From assembly GCF_006715635.1 (NCBI RefSeq), contig NZ_VFNP01000001.1, forward strand, positions 3,906,001 through 3,970,000: 64,000 nt of DNA, given 5' to 3'. The DNA is from Streptomyces sp. SLBN-118 (GTDB lineage: Bacteria > Actinomycetota > Actinomycetes > Streptomycetales > Streptomycetaceae). Each line of letters opens with the position of its first letter. The first letter of the stretch is position 1. This document shows positions 19,001 to 27,051 of the stretch, piece by piece. The notes below the pieces were generated by a model. That model worked only from the letters and a program-made list of their open reading frames with translations, searched no databases and had not been told where the DNA came from. The position numbers and the translations under genes are program-made.

Positions 19001-19601
19001 CACGATCGGCGGAGTGGAAGCGGCCGCCCTCGACGGGGACACGGTCCGGCGGTTTGTCGGACTGTGCGCGCAGGACGCCCACCTCTTCGACAGTTCCGTA
19101 CGGGAGAACCTGAGGCTCGCGCGGACGCAGGCGACGGAGGACGAACTCCGGCAGGCACTGGGCAGGGCACGGCTGCTGGAGTGGGTCGACGCGCTTCCCG
19201 ACGGCCTCGACACTCTCGTCGGCGAGCACGGCGCGCAGCTCTCCGGCGGCCAGCGGCAGAGGCTGGCGCTGGCGCGTGCGCTCCTGGCCGACTTCCCGGT
19301 GCTCGTTCTCGATGAGCCCGCCGAGCATCTCGACCTGGCGACGGCCGACGCGCTGACGGCGGATCTGCTGACGGCGACCGAGGGCCGGACGACGCTGCTG
19401 ATCACACACAGGCTGCAGGGACTCGATGCCGTGGACGAGATCATCGTCCTGGAGGCGGGACGTACCGTGCAGAGAGGCTCGTACAAGGAGCTCGCCGTGG
19501 CCGACGGCCCCCTCCGCCTGATGCTGGAGCGTGAACGGGCCGCCGACCTGCTCGCCGCCCGGATCGACGAGGCCGAGCAACCGGCTTTCTTGGTGAAATA
19601 G
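16011..19601 (+). CDS. cydCD: Fused thiol ABC exporter CydDC
   Basis: CydC and CydD are fused into one 1196-residue ABC transporter, as is usual in Streptomyces. The transporter exports thiols to the outer face of the membrane and is needed for cytochrome bd assembly. The first half has six membrane helices (residues 20-320) and an ATPase with Walker A GPSGAGKST, signature LSAGQRQRLALARAF and Walker B LLLLDEPTAALD. A Ser/Gly-rich linker near residues 545-600 leads to the second half with GTSGSGKTT, LSGGQRQRLALARAL and VLVLDEPAEHLD. The start ATG follows GTGGGGG. The first codons (MFHVKP) are encoded by a parS sequence. Third gene of the cyd operon, 6 bases after cydB. Confidence 0.96.
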   Translation: MFHVKPIDPRLLRYARATRRFLIAVVLLGLVGAALVVAQAMLIADVVVGAFQKGLSTSGLGTPLLLLAAVAIGRALVSWLTELAAHRASAAVKSELRGRLLERAAELGPGWLSGQRTGSLVALATRGVDALDDYFSRYLPQLGLAVVVPVAVLARIVTEDWVSAAVIVVTLPLIPVFMVLIGWATQDRMDRQWRLLSRLSGHFLDVVAGLPTLKVFGRAKAQAESIRSITAEYRRATLRTLRIAFLSSFALELLSTLSVALVAVGIGMRLVHGDLDLYTGLVILILAPEAYLPIRQVGAQYHAAAEGLSAAEEIFQVLETKPRAGGTGETPGSLRLELDGVTVRHAGRSEASLDGASLVVEPGETVALVGPSGAGKSTLLNVLLGFVEPAAGQVRVGGVDLSSLDLERWRQRIAWVPQRPYLFAGTVAENVRLARPDADEAAVREALRQAGAYDFVAELPQGVDTRLGEDGAGLSAGQRQRLALARAFLADRPLLLLDEPTAALDGETEAGIVDAVRRLASGRTVLLVVHRPALLAVADRVVEVGLRAGSPVVPGPSASSDRGGGGAVSPFEEGASSASPDGAILPCGPGRAGGLVPGSSLSGTGGLARVRGMAGHLRGRFALALLLGSLALGSAVGLMAVSGWLISRASEQPPVLYLMVAVTATRAFGIGRAVFRYAERLVSHDAVLRMLAELRVAVYRRLERIAPAGLRQTRRGDLLTRLVADVDALQDYWLRWLLPAGVAVVVGAGSVGFTAWLLPEAGAVLAVGLLVAGLAVPLISGTFARRAERQLAPARGALATRVVDLLGGTAELTVAGALKGRIEKTREADLRLTRIASRGAAATALGGGLCALACGLTVVCAAFAGVQAVRDGRLDGVFLAVVVLTPLAAFEAVTPLPQAVQYRQLVKRSAQRIHEVLDTPLPVHEPEHAATPPARAFPLEVRGLSARYAGQERDALDGFEFTLSAGRRIAVVGTSGSGKTTLAQVLLRFLDAREGTYTIGGVEAAALDGDTVRRFVGLCAQDAHLFDSSVRENLRLARTQATEDELRQALGRARLLEWVDALPDGLDTLVGEHGAQLSGGQRQRLALARALLADFPVLVLDEPAEHLDLATADALTADLLTATEGRTTLLITHRLQGLDAVDEIIVLEAGRTVQRGSYKELAVADGPLRLMLERERAADLLAARIDEAEQPAFLVK
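16013..16026. promoter_or_regulatory. parS, ParB-binding centromere site
   Basis: GTTTCACGTGAAAC is the perfect 14-base Streptomyces parS palindrome, centred inside codons 1-6 of cydCD. In S. coelicolor about two dozen such sites cluster around oriC and nucleate ParB complexes for chromosome segregation. It is the only copy I found in the window. Confidence 0.92.
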
Positions 19602-19680
19602 GACTAATTGCTGGGCCAGTCGGGTGTACGACACCTCACGGGTACCCGCAATTGTCCCGGTGCCGGGTGACGATCCGGGC

Positions 19681-20727
19681 ATGTGCCTGAGACACCGCGA
19701 CCGGCTACTGCTCGTCCCAGTGCTGCTGTGCGCGCTCATGGGTACGGCGGTGGCCCCGGCCACGGCGTCCGACGGGCCGAGCAGCACCAGTGCCGAGGTG
19801 GCGCGGTTGTACGAGGACGCTGCCAAGGCCACCGAGACGTACGAACAGGGCAGGCGCGCGGCCGACGCACAGCGCACCGCCGCGGGCCTGCTGGAGGAGC
19901 GGCTGAACCGGCAGCGGCTCGAATTCGCCGCGATCCACGACGCGGTGGGCGCTGTGGCCCGTGCTCAGTACCGCACCGGCGGCCCGCTCGCGCTCACCGC
20001 CGGGATGCTGCTCGCCAAGAACCCCGACGAGCTGATGCGCGGACGGCGGCTGGCATGGCAGGCGGAGAGGGCTGTGAACGAGCTGATCGGCCGGGCCCGG
20101 GCGGCCGAGCGGCGGCTCGCCGTCGCCGAGGGGCGGGCCAGGTCGGCCTGGCGTGAACTCGACGTACGCAAGGAGCGGCTCGCCGCGATCAAGCAGGGCA
20201 TCGAGACAAAGCTGGAGGCCGCCCAGTGGCAGCTTCAGGCGGAGGCGGAAGAGAGCGTCGCGGCGGGAAAGTGCGCGGGTGCCGTACATCTCGACAAGAC
20301 CGGGAGCCCGCCGCCTCCGGGCACCGCGTGGGTGACGCCGGTGGAGCACTACGCGCTGTCGGCCGGGTTCGACAGCACCGGTGAACACTGGGCAAAGCGG
20401 CACACCGGACAGGATTTCGCGGTGAGCATCGGAACCCCGGTGCGCTCGGTCGGGGCGGGGCGCGTGATCTCGGTCTCCTGTGGCGGCAGCTTCGGGATCC
20501 AGATCGTGGTGGAGCACCCGGGCGGTTATTACACGCAGTACGGGCATCTGGCTGCGGTCACCGTCGACCAGGGCCAGCAGGTGCGGACCGGGCAGTGGAT
20601 CGGGCAGGCGGGCACGACGGGGAATTCGACGGGGCCGCACCTGCATTTCGAGGTGCGGCTCACGCCGTATCTGGGGTCCGGGGTGGATCCGGCCGTCTGG
20701 CTGCGCGAGCACGGGGTCCCGCTCTAG
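19681..20727 (+). CDS. Secreted M23-family peptidoglycan endopeptidase
   Basis: A secreted cell-wall hydrolase of about 348 residues. The start at 19681 gives a Sec signal peptide (RHRDRLLLVPVLLCALMGTAV then PATASD cleavage). A coiled-coil region of about 170 residues, rich in Ala, Arg and Glu, follows and then a LytM/M23 domain with HTGQDFAVSIGTPV and HLHFEVRLTP, which hold the zinc ligands. The domain also shows VEHPGGYYTQYGHL. A GTG at 19624 in the same frame would add 19 residues before the signal and is less likely. The coiled coil is like that of NlpD- or RipC-type hydrolases. It stands 79 bases after cydCD and may have its own promoter. Confidence 0.86.
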   Translation: MCLRHRDRLLLVPVLLCALMGTAVAPATASDGPSSTSAEVARLYEDAAKATETYEQGRRAADAQRTAAGLLEERLNRQRLEFAAIHDAVGAVARAQYRTGGPLALTAGMLLAKNPDELMRGRRLAWQAERAVNELIGRARAAERRLAVAEGRARSAWRELDVRKERLAAIKQGIETKLEAAQWQLQAEAEESVAAGKCAGAVHLDKTGSPPPPGTAWVTPVEHYALSAGFDSTGEHWAKRHTGQDFAVSIGTPVRSVGAGRVISVSCGGSFGIQIVVEHPGGYYTQYGHLAAVTVDQGQQVRTGQWIGQAGTTGNSTGPHLHFEVRLTPYLGSGVDPAVWLREHGVPL

Positions 20728-20751
20728 CCGTGGCTGAAGGGTGTCGTTGCC

Positions 20752-21612
20752 TTAGTTGTGCTCCAGGCGGCGGGCGAGTATCTGCTCGATCACGACCGCC
20801 ACGCCGTCCTCGTTGTTGGCGACGGTCCGCCCGGATGCCGCGGCGACCACGTCCGGATGGGCGTTGCCCATCGCGTACGAGGTTCCCGCCCAGGTCAGCA
20901 TCTCCACGTCATTGGGCATGTCACCGAAGGCGACAACCTCGTCGGCGGAGATCCCGCGCTCGGCGCAGCAGAGCGCCAGCGTGCTGGCCTTGCTCACACC
21001 CGGGCCGCTGATCTCCAGCAGCGCGCTCTGGCTGGAGCGGGTGAAAGAGGCGAGCTCACCGGCTGCCGTACGGGCCAGGGTGAGGAAACCGTCGGGCGTG
21101 AGCTCGGGGTGATGGGCGAGGAGCTTGATCACCGGGGCTCCGGAGCCGGGCTCCTCCTCGCGGAGCAGCTTCTCGGCGACCGCCACGGTCGCGCCGGGGT
21201 CGGCGTGGAACGGCGGATAGTACGGCTCGTAGTGGATGCCGGTGGTCGTCTCGACGGCGAACGACGTGCCGGCGGCGGCATCGCGCAGCGTGCGTACGAC
21301 ATCGAGGGCCGTATCCCGCTCCAGGGGACGGACCTCGATCACCTTCCCGCCGGCGTGAAGATCTACGACGGCCGCGCCGTTCGCACAGATTGCCAGACCG
21401 TGGCCGTGGACGTGGTCGCTGACGACGTCCATCCAGCGGGCCGGGCGGCCCGTGACGAAGAAGACCTCGATCCCGGCCTCCTCGGCGTCGGCAAGTGCGG
21501 CGATGGTGCGGTCCGAGACCGACTTGTCGTCGCGCAGCAGGGTGCCGTCGAGATCGGTGGCGATCAGCCGGGGAGAAACGGGCAGGGCGCGGGGATCGGT
21601 AGCTGAGGTCAC
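20752..21612 (-). CDS. Cof-type HAD-superfamily hydrolase
   Basis: A 286-residue haloacid-dehalogenase hydrolase of the Cof subfamily (C2B cap), usually sugar-phosphate or cofactor phosphatases. Motif I is [14 protein letters not shown], motif II lies in VFFVTGRPARW, motif III contains the Lys of GVSKASTLALC and motif IV is [14 protein letters not shown]. The GTG at 21612 is chosen because GGGAGA lies 8 bases in front; the open frame continues far upstream through the antisense of the neighbouring gene. It is convergent with the M23 peptidase gene and divergent from the flavin oxidoreductase gene. A paralogue lies at 33115-33927. Confidence 0.9.
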   Translation of the reverse strand: MTSATDPRALPVSPRLIATDLDGTLLRDDKSVSDRTIAALADAEEAGIEVFFVTGRPARWMDVVSDHVHGHGLAICANGAAVVDLHAGGKVIEVRPLERDTALDVVRTLRDAAAGTSFAVETTTGIHYEPYYPPFHADPGATVAVAEKLLREEEPGSGAPVIKLLAHHPELTPDGFLTLARTAAGELASFTRSSQSALLEISGPGVSKASTLALCCAERGISADEVVAFGDMPNDVEMLTWAGTSYAMGNAHPDVVAAASGRTVANNEDGVAVVIEQILARRLEHN

Positions 21613-21705
21613 AGATCCATTCTCCCGTACGCCGGCGCACGGGCGTGCGGGCGGTCGCACATTTGAGTGGGCGTGGGCGCCTGCGGGGCCACGTAACCTC
21701 GAAGC

Positions 21706-22605
21706 ATGCGTTTGAGTACCGTGATCCTTCCTGTCCGTCCCTGGCACGACGGTGGCCACGACGAGTGGACCCGGGCCGAGCAGCTCGGCTTCCACACCGC
21801 GTACACCTACGACCACCTTTCGTGGCGTACCTTCCGCGACGGCCCGTGGTACGGCGCGGTCCCGACGCTGACCGCGGCCGCCTCCGCGACCGAGCGGATG
21901 CGCCTGGGCACCCTGGTCACCTCGCCGAACTTCCGGCATCCGGTGACCCTCGCCAAGGAGCTGATCTCGCTCGACGACATCTCCGGCGGCCGGATCACGC
22001 TGGGCATCGGCGCGGGCGGCATGGGCTTCGACGCCACGGTGCTGGGCCAGGAGGCCTGGACGCCTCGCGAACGTGCCGACCGCTTCGGTGAGTTCGTCCC
22101 GCTCCTCGACCGCCTGCTGACCGAGGACTCCGTGACATACGAGGGGACCTTCTACTCGGCGGTGGAGGCCCGCAACATCCCCGGTTGTGTACAGCGGCCT
22201 CGGCTTCCCTTCGCGGTCGCCGCCACCGGGCCGCGCGGGCTGAGGCTCGCGGCCAGGCACGGGCAGGCATGGGTGACCACCGGCGACCCGAAGCTCTTCG
22301 AGACGGGTACGCCCGAGCAGTCCGTCGAGGCGATGCGGGGTCAGATCGAGAAGCTCTCCAAGGCGTGCGCCGACATCGGCCGGGACGTGGCCGAGCTGGA
22401 CAAGATCCTGCTCACCGGCTTCACGCCGGAACCGGGCAAGGTGCTGGAGTCGCTCGATGCCTTTGTGGACTTCGCGGGCAAGCACTTCGAGCTCGGCTTC
22501 ACGGAGATCGTGATCCACGCACCGATCCCGGACTCGGACTTCGCAGCCGACCAGGCCGTCTTCGAGCAGATCGCGACGGAGGGCCTCGCCCAGCTGCGTC
22601 GCTGA
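21706..22605 (+). CDS. LLM-class flavin-dependent oxidoreductase
   Basis: A luciferase-like TIM-barrel protein of 299 residues expected to use F420 or FMN. Conserved blocks are FHTAYTYDHLSWR near the N-terminus, ATERMRLGTLVTSPNFRHP, ELISLDDISGGRITLGIGAG and FAVAATGPRGLRLAARHGQAW. The set matches the actinobacterial F420-dependent-type enzymes, but the substrate is not deducible. It starts at an ATG 94 bases from the divergent HAD gene and ends convergent with kptA 14 bases away. Confidence 0.88.
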   Translation: MRLSTVILPVRPWHDGGHDEWTRAEQLGFHTAYTYDHLSWRTFRDGPWYGAVPTLTAAASATERMRLGTLVTSPNFRHPVTLAKELISLDDISGGRITLGIGAGGMGFDATVLGQEAWTPRERADRFGEFVPLLDRLLTEDSVTYEGTFYSAVEARNIPGCVQRPRLPFAVAATGPRGLRLAARHGQAWVTTGDPKLFETGTPEQSVEAMRGQIEKLSKACADIGRDVAELDKILLTGFTPEPGKVLESLDAFVDFAGKHFELGFTEIVIHAPIPDSDFAADQAVFEQIATEGLAQLRR

Positions 22606-22619
22606 GTGCGCCCCACGCC

Positions 22620-23195
22620 CTAAGCGCCGGGGAAGCGCAGAAACTCCGGCGGTACGGCGTCGGCCAGCCAGACGCCGTTGGCGCTGACGCGGAAGAGGTG
22701 GCCCGCCCGGTGCATCGCTCCGGCGTCCACAGAGAGAACGACGGGGCGGCCGCGGCGGGCGCCCACGCGGGTCGCGGTCTCGCGGTCGGGCGAGAGATGG
22801 ACGTGGTGGCGCTTCATGGGACGCAGGCCCTCGGCGCGGATCGCGTCCAGGCTGCGGGCGACGGTGCCGTGGTAGAGATACGCGGGCGGCTCGGCTGTGG
22901 GGAGGTCCAGGTCGACCTCGACGGTGTGGCCCTGGTTGGCACGGATGCGCGTGCCGTCGATGGTGAAGCGCTTCTTGTCGTTGACGGCGACGACATGATC
23001 GAGCTCGGCGCGGGTGAACCGGAAGCCGTGCGCCGCTGCGGCGCGCATCAGCTCGTCTACCGCCACCCAGCCGTTCTCGTCGAGGGTGATGCCGATCCGC
23101 TCCGGCTGGTGCCGCAGATGTTTCGAGAGGTACTTGGACACCTTGACGGTGCGTCTCTCATTTGTCCTGTCTTTCTCGTCGGGTCTTTGGTTCAT
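22620..23195 (-). CDS. kptA: RNA 2'-phosphotransferase, Tpt1/KptA family
   Basis: KptA/Tpt1 transfers the 2'-phosphate of an RNA splice junction to NAD, and some members ADP-ribosylate RNA or DNA ends. About 191 residues. Family motifs are SKYLSKHLRHQPERIGITLD, the basic-residue groups around RFTIDGTRIRANQGHTVEVD and YLYHGTVARSLDAI, and the C-terminal RVSANGVWLADAVPPEFL. The ATG at 23195 gives a hydrophilic start MNQRPDEKDRTNERRTVKV; a GTG nearer the first motif is an alternative. Bacteria have no tRNA splicing of the yeast type, so the physiological substrate is open. It is convergent with the LLM gene and its upstream region carries DnaA boxes. Confidence 0.9.
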   Translation of the reverse strand: MNQRPDEKDRTNERRTVKVSKYLSKHLRHQPERIGITLDENGWVAVDELMRAAAAHGFRFTRAELDHVVAVNDKKRFTIDGTRIRANQGHTVEVDLDLPTAEPPAYLYHGTVARSLDAIRAEGLRPMKRHHVHLSPDRETATRVGARRGRPVVLSVDAGAMHRAGHLFRVSANGVWLADAVPPEFLRFPGA

Positions 23196-23275
23196 CCCGC
23201 CAGCGTGCCTCTCTATCGCCTCCCCGTGCCACCGAAAAAAATCGCTCCATAGGTTTGATCCACAGCCAACTGTAG

Positions 23276-23309
23276 TTATCCACAAGGGAATTGGCGTTTC
23301 TGTGGACAA
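23276..23309. promoter_or_regulatory. Pair of DnaA boxes between kptA and a merR gene
   Basis: TTATCCACA (23276-23284, perfect consensus) and TGTGGACAA (23301-23309, reverse of TTGTCCACA) lie 16 bases apart in opposite orientation in the non-coding gap. A weaker TGATCCACA is at about 23256. The cluster is far from a dnaA-type origin within this window and could bind DnaA as a titration or regulatory site. Confidence 0.7.
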
Positions 23310-23321
23310 CGGCGGTCTGAT

Positions 23322-24275
23322 TTAGGTGGTTTGGTCAATTTGCTGGTAAACATGCGCTTTTGAGGCAAGGGCATCCAATGTCCTGGCCTGTACCTCCCGT
23401 TCGGCCGCCGCCGCGATGAACTCTGCCGCGTGCTCCTGCCCAACCAGGCCCTGCACCGCTCGTATTGTCTCCGGCGGCAAGGTCACCGAACGGGGTTCAC
23501 TGTCCGTCGGCGGCGGCCCCTCGGAAACCAGATGGTGCTGGAGGTGGCGAGTGGCGAACGTCCGCATGGCTCGCGCCAGTTCGGCGTCGACCGTCTGCTG
23601 TGCCAGCGGCCGCAGCCGACGCACCATCGCGGCCGCCTCTGCCGCATCCGCATCGGTCGGCGGACGGTGACCCAGATAGCGGGCGAAGACATGCTCGGTG
23701 GTGAACTCCAGGAAGCGGGAGGCGATGTGCTCGACCTGTCCGCGAAGTTCCCGCAGATGACCAGAGATTGCCGACAGCGGTACGCCTGCCGCGTGCAACT
23801 CGGCGGCCACCGCCAGCTCTTGGGGGCTCGGCACGAGAAATTCGTCGTCCCGTCCCGGGATGCGCTCCAGCACTCCGAGCTCGACCGCCTCCGCGACGGC
23901 CTCCTCGTCCGACTGCCCGCCGAACTTCTCGTCCAACTCCGTACGGCTGATTCTGGCCGCCTCCTCGTCCGTCCAAGGGCCCTGCACCTCCGCGACCAGA
24001 CCCAGTACGCCTCCCAGCCCCCGCCCTGCGTCCCAGGCCTCGAGTAGTTCCTTGATCGAGGCCAGGGTGTAGCCGCGGTCGAGCAGGTCGGCGATCTGCC
24101 GCAGCCGGGCGAGGTGCGACGAGCCGTAGACGTTGGCCCGGCCGCGGCGCTCCGGCTTGGGCAGCAGTCCCCGGTCCTGGTAGGCGCGGATCGTACGGAC
24201 GGTGGCGCCGCTGTGGCGCGCCAGATCCTCGATCCGGTACTCGGCCACTGACTGGGCCCCTGACTGCTCGGACAA
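23322..24275 (-). CDS. MerR-family transcriptional regulator
   Basis: A 317-residue regulator with an N-terminal MerR winged helix (YRIEDLARHSGATVRTIRAY then QDRGLLPKPERRGRANVY, and LRQIADLLDRGYTLASIKELL) and a long C-terminal region of about 220 residues without cysteine clusters, so it is not of the metal-sensing type. The start is uncertain: TTG at 24275 has GAGGGGGCGGGC in front and gives LSEQSGAQS, while GTG at 24248 gives VAEYRIEDLA directly at the domain. It is followed downstream by the DnaA-box gap and preceded by the ferritin-like hydrolase gene on the same strand after 70 bases, so it may be the last gene of that group. Confidence 0.87.
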   Translation of the reverse strand: MSEQSGAQSVAEYRIEDLARHSGATVRTIRAYQDRGLLPKPERRGRANVYGSSHLARLRQIADLLDRGYTLASIKELLEAWDAGRGLGGVLGLVAEVQGPWTDEEAARISRTELDEKFGGQSDEEAVAEAVELGVLERIPGRDDEFLVPSPQELAVAAELHAAGVPLSAISGHLRELRGQVEHIASRFLEFTTEHVFARYLGHRPPTDADAAEAAAMVRRLRPLAQQTVDAELARAMRTFATRHLQHHLVSEGPPPTDSEPRSVTLPPETIRAVQGLVGQEHAAEFIAAAAEREVQARTLDALASKAHVYQQIDQTT

Positions 24276-24346
24276 GCCCGCCCCCTCGAGGACAGATGGA
24301 TGACACGTTGATGCGGGACCTCTTGCGAGGCCGGTGAGAGGCGTCT

Positions 24347-25264
24347 CTATGACATGGCGGCCCGCCCCACCGCCCCCGCCGCGGCGCGGGCCGCGGGCGA
24401 GGTCGCGAGATAGTCGACGGCCTTGCGCAGCGAGCCCTCCTGCGAGGGATGGTACGACCGCCGGAGGTAGCGGGGTACGGCCGCGCCCAACTCCCGCCAG
24501 GTGGGCAGCAGTCCCTTGCCCACCGCGCGGTTGTGCTCGCGCAGGGAGTGGCGCATCCGCCCGGCGAGCTGGGGATCGTGCCGGATCAGATAGGCCGTAC
24601 CCCACGCCCACAGCCAGAGCAGCACGGGTGCGGTGACGACCATGCCCTCGATACGGCGTGCATAGCGCACGAGGCCCTCGCCTCCGCAGTGCTGGTACAT
24701 GTCGAAGGCGACGGCCCGGTGTTCGACCTCCTCCGCGCCGTGCCAGCGCAGCAGATCCAGCATGATCGTGTCGGCGTCCGCCCGGTCCAGTCCCTCGGCG
24801 TGCAGCACCCAGTCGCCGAGGACCGCCGTGAACTGCTCGATCGCGGCGATGATCGCCAGCCGGAAGCGAAGCCACTCCCGGGCCGGTACCGGCGCCCCGA
24901 ACGGTGGCTTCTCGCCGAGGAGCTTCTCGAAGAGGAACTCGACGTACTTGGTGAAACCCTCGGTGTCGAGCCGCTGGGCGGCCAGGTGGTCCAGTACATA
25001 CGCGTGCTGGACACTGTGTGTGGCCTCCTGGCCCATGAAGCCCTTGACGTCCTTCTTCAGGACGGGATCACGGACCAGTGGCAGGGCCTCCTTGAAGACC
25101 TTGACGAACCACCGCTCCCCGGCAGGCAGAAGCAGATGCAGCACATTGATCACATGCGTGGCCGTGGGCTCGTCCGGTATCCAGTGCAGCGGGGTCCGGT
25201 GCCAGTCGAAGGAAACACGGCGCGGTGTGATGGGGTAGTGGCCGGCGGGCTCCTCGGCGCTCAC
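24347..25264 (-). CDS. Ferritin-like metal-dependent hydrolase (PF10118 type)
   Basis: A 305-residue helical protein of the predicted metal-dependent hydrolase family. Two metal-binding stretches are visible: GFMGQEATHSVQHAYVLDHL and WHGAEEVEHRAVAFDMYQH, giving the E-x-x-H type pairs of a di-metal four-helix bundle. The opening ITPRRVSFDWHRTPLHWIPD is also typical. A hydrophobic stretch (VVTAPVLLWLWAWGTAYLI) may sit in the membrane. The GTG at 25264 overlaps the stop of the EphD-like gene (GTGA), so the two are translationally coupled. Homologues are common in actinobacteria next to lipid genes, but no reaction is established. Confidence 0.83.
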   Translation of the reverse strand: MSAEEPAGHYPITPRRVSFDWHRTPLHWIPDEPTATHVINVLHLLLPAGERWFVKVFKEALPLVRDPVLKKDVKGFMGQEATHSVQHAYVLDHLAAQRLDTEGFTKYVEFLFEKLLGEKPPFGAPVPAREWLRFRLAIIAAIEQFTAVLGDWVLHAEGLDRADADTIMLDLLRWHGAEEVEHRAVAFDMYQHCGGEGLVRYARRIEGMVVTAPVLLWLWAWGTAYLIRHDPQLAGRMRHSLREHNRAVGKGLLPTWRELGAAVPRYLRRSYHPSQEGSLRKAVDYLATSPAARAAAGAVGRAAMS

Positions 25265-27051
25265 AGCGGCGGCTCCAATCGCGCGATCGCCCGCAGGGTC
25301 CTGGGCGTGAAACGGGACATGAAGTGGGTAGCGCGCGCCTCGGGCGTCACGGGCACCACCGCCTGGTTCTTCACGACGGCCCGCACAATCGCCTCGGCGA
25401 CCTTCTCCGGCGGGTAGTTGCGCAGGTTGTACAGCCGGGCGGACTTCTTCTGGCGGCGCTTCTCCTCGGCCTCGTCGACTCCCGCGAACCGCGCCGTGGA
25501 CGTGATGTTGGTGTTGACAAGGCCGGGGCAGATCGCCGAGACCCCGATCCCTTGTCCTGCCAGCTCGGCGCGCAGGCATTCGCTGAGCATCAGTACCGCC
25601 GCCTTGGACGTGCTGTAGGCGGGCAGCGCCTTCGAGGGCTGATAGGCCGCAGCCGATGCGGTGTTGACGATATGGCCGCCCTGTCCGCGTTCGGCCATCT
25701 GCCTGCCGAAAAGCCGGCAGCCGTGGATGACACCCCACAGATTGACGTCGAGGACCTGCTTCCAGTCCGCGGGGCTGGTCCGGAGGAAGGGACCGGCCAG
25801 GCCGATCCCGGCATTGTTGACCAGGACGTCCACCACGCCGTACTCGCCGGCGACCTTCACGGCCAGCTTCTCCATCGCCTGTTCGTCGCTCACGTCGACC
25901 GGCTCGCCCCAGGCCTCGGGTGCGCCGATCAGCCGTGACATCTCCGCGGTCCTGGCCGCCCCCTCCGCGTCCCGGTCCACTGCGACGATCCGCGCCCCCG
26001 CCTCGGCGAAGGCGAAGGCCGTGGCCCGTCCGATGCCGCTGGCCGCGCCCGTCACCAGGACCAGCTGCCCCCCGAACCGTTCGGCATACGGTCCTCGGGC
26101 CACAGTCCCGGCCGCTCGTGCCACCCCGGCGCCGCTGCCCTCGCTTGCGGTGACGAACTCGCTGATCCAGGCCGACAGCTGGTCCGGCCGCGTGCGCGGC
26201 ACCCAGTGCTTGGCCGGCAGTGATCGGCACGTCAACTGCGGTGCCCATTCGCCCAGTTCGTCGTAGAGCCGCTCGGACAGAAAGACGTCGCCGGTCGGCG
26301 TGATCAGCTGGACGGGCACATGGGCGTACGCGTCGGTGCGCGGGCGGCGCAGTCTGGCCCGGACATTGTCGCGGTAGAGCCAGGCGCCGTGTGCCGCGTC
26401 CTGCGGCAGCGAGGGGGTGGGATAGGCGGCCGACGGCACCTTCTCCACCCGCTGAAGGATCTTCGGCCACTGCCTGCCGAGCGGCCCGCGCCAGGCGAGC
26501 TCCGGCAGTACGGGCGTGAGCAGCATGCACACGTACCAGGACTTGGCGCCCTGGCCGAGCAGCTGGCCGACCCGGCGCGGTGTGGGCCGGCTCATCCGCT
26601 TCTTGATCCAGTGCCCGAAGTGGTCAAGCGAGGGACCGGACATCGAGGTGAAGGAGGCTATGCGGCCCTCGGCGCGCTTGACCGTCACGAACTCCCACGA
26701 CTGCACCGAACCCCAGTCGTGACCCACCAGATGCACCGGGTTGTCGGGGCTCACCGCGTCCACGACCGCCAGAAAGTCGTCCGTCAGCTTCTCCAGCGTG
26801 AAGCCGCCGCGCAGCGGGACCGGGGCGGTCGAACGACCGTGCCCCCTGACGTCGTAGAGCACCACATGGAAACGGTCCGCGAGCCGCCGCGCGACATCCG
26901 ACCAGACCTCCTTGCTGTCCGGATAGCCGTGCACGAGCAGCACGGTCGGGTGCGCCGCGTCGCCCAGCTCGGCGACGCACAGCTCGACACCGCCCGCACG
27001 GACCCAGCGCTCCCTCGCACCGTCGAGACCCACGCCGACTCCCTCGCTCAC
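25261..27051 (-). CDS. EphD-like alpha/beta hydrolase fused to short-chain dehydrogenase
   Basis: A 596-residue two-domain enzyme. Residues 15-300 are an alpha/beta hydrolase of the epoxide-hydrolase type: oxyanion segment LLVHGYPDSKEVW, nucleophile elbow VHLVGHDWGSVQSW with Asp, and C-terminal His in PAKHWVPRTRP. Residues 325-596 are an SDR oxidoreductase: TGAASGIGRATAFAFAEAGA for NAD(P), NNAGIGLAGPF, and catalytic YSTSK preceded by the Ser in NTASAAA. The same fusion is found in mycobacterial EphD, which acts on mycolic-acid oxidation. Streptomyces lacks mycolates, so another lipid epoxide or alcohol is the likely substrate. Start and stop overlap the neighbouring genes on both sides. Confidence 0.9.
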   Translation of the reverse strand: MSEGVGVGLDGARERWVRAGGVELCVAELGDAAHPTVLLVHGYPDSKEVWSDVARRLADRFHVVLYDVRGHGRSTAPVPLRGGFTLEKLTDDFLAVVDAVSPDNPVHLVGHDWGSVQSWEFVTVKRAEGRIASFTSMSGPSLDHFGHWIKKRMSRPTPRRVGQLLGQGAKSWYVCMLLTPVLPELAWRGPLGRQWPKILQRVEKVPSAAYPTPSLPQDAAHGAWLYRDNVRARLRRPRTDAYAHVPVQLITPTGDVFLSERLYDELGEWAPQLTCRSLPAKHWVPRTRPDQLSAWISEFVTASEGSGAGVARAAGTVARGPYAERFGGQLVLVTGAASGIGRATAFAFAEAGARIVAVDRDAEGAARTAEMSRLIGAPEAWGEPVDVSDEQAMEKLAVKVAGEYGVVDVLVNNAGIGLAGPFLRTSPADWKQVLDVNLWGVIHGCRLFGRQMAERGQGGHIVNTASAAAYQPSKALPAYSTSKAAVLMLSECLRAELAGQGIGVSAICPGLVNTNITSTARFAGVDEAEEKRRQKKSARLYNLRNYPPEKVAEAIVRAVVKNQAVVPVTPEARATHFMSRFTPRTLRAIARLEPPL

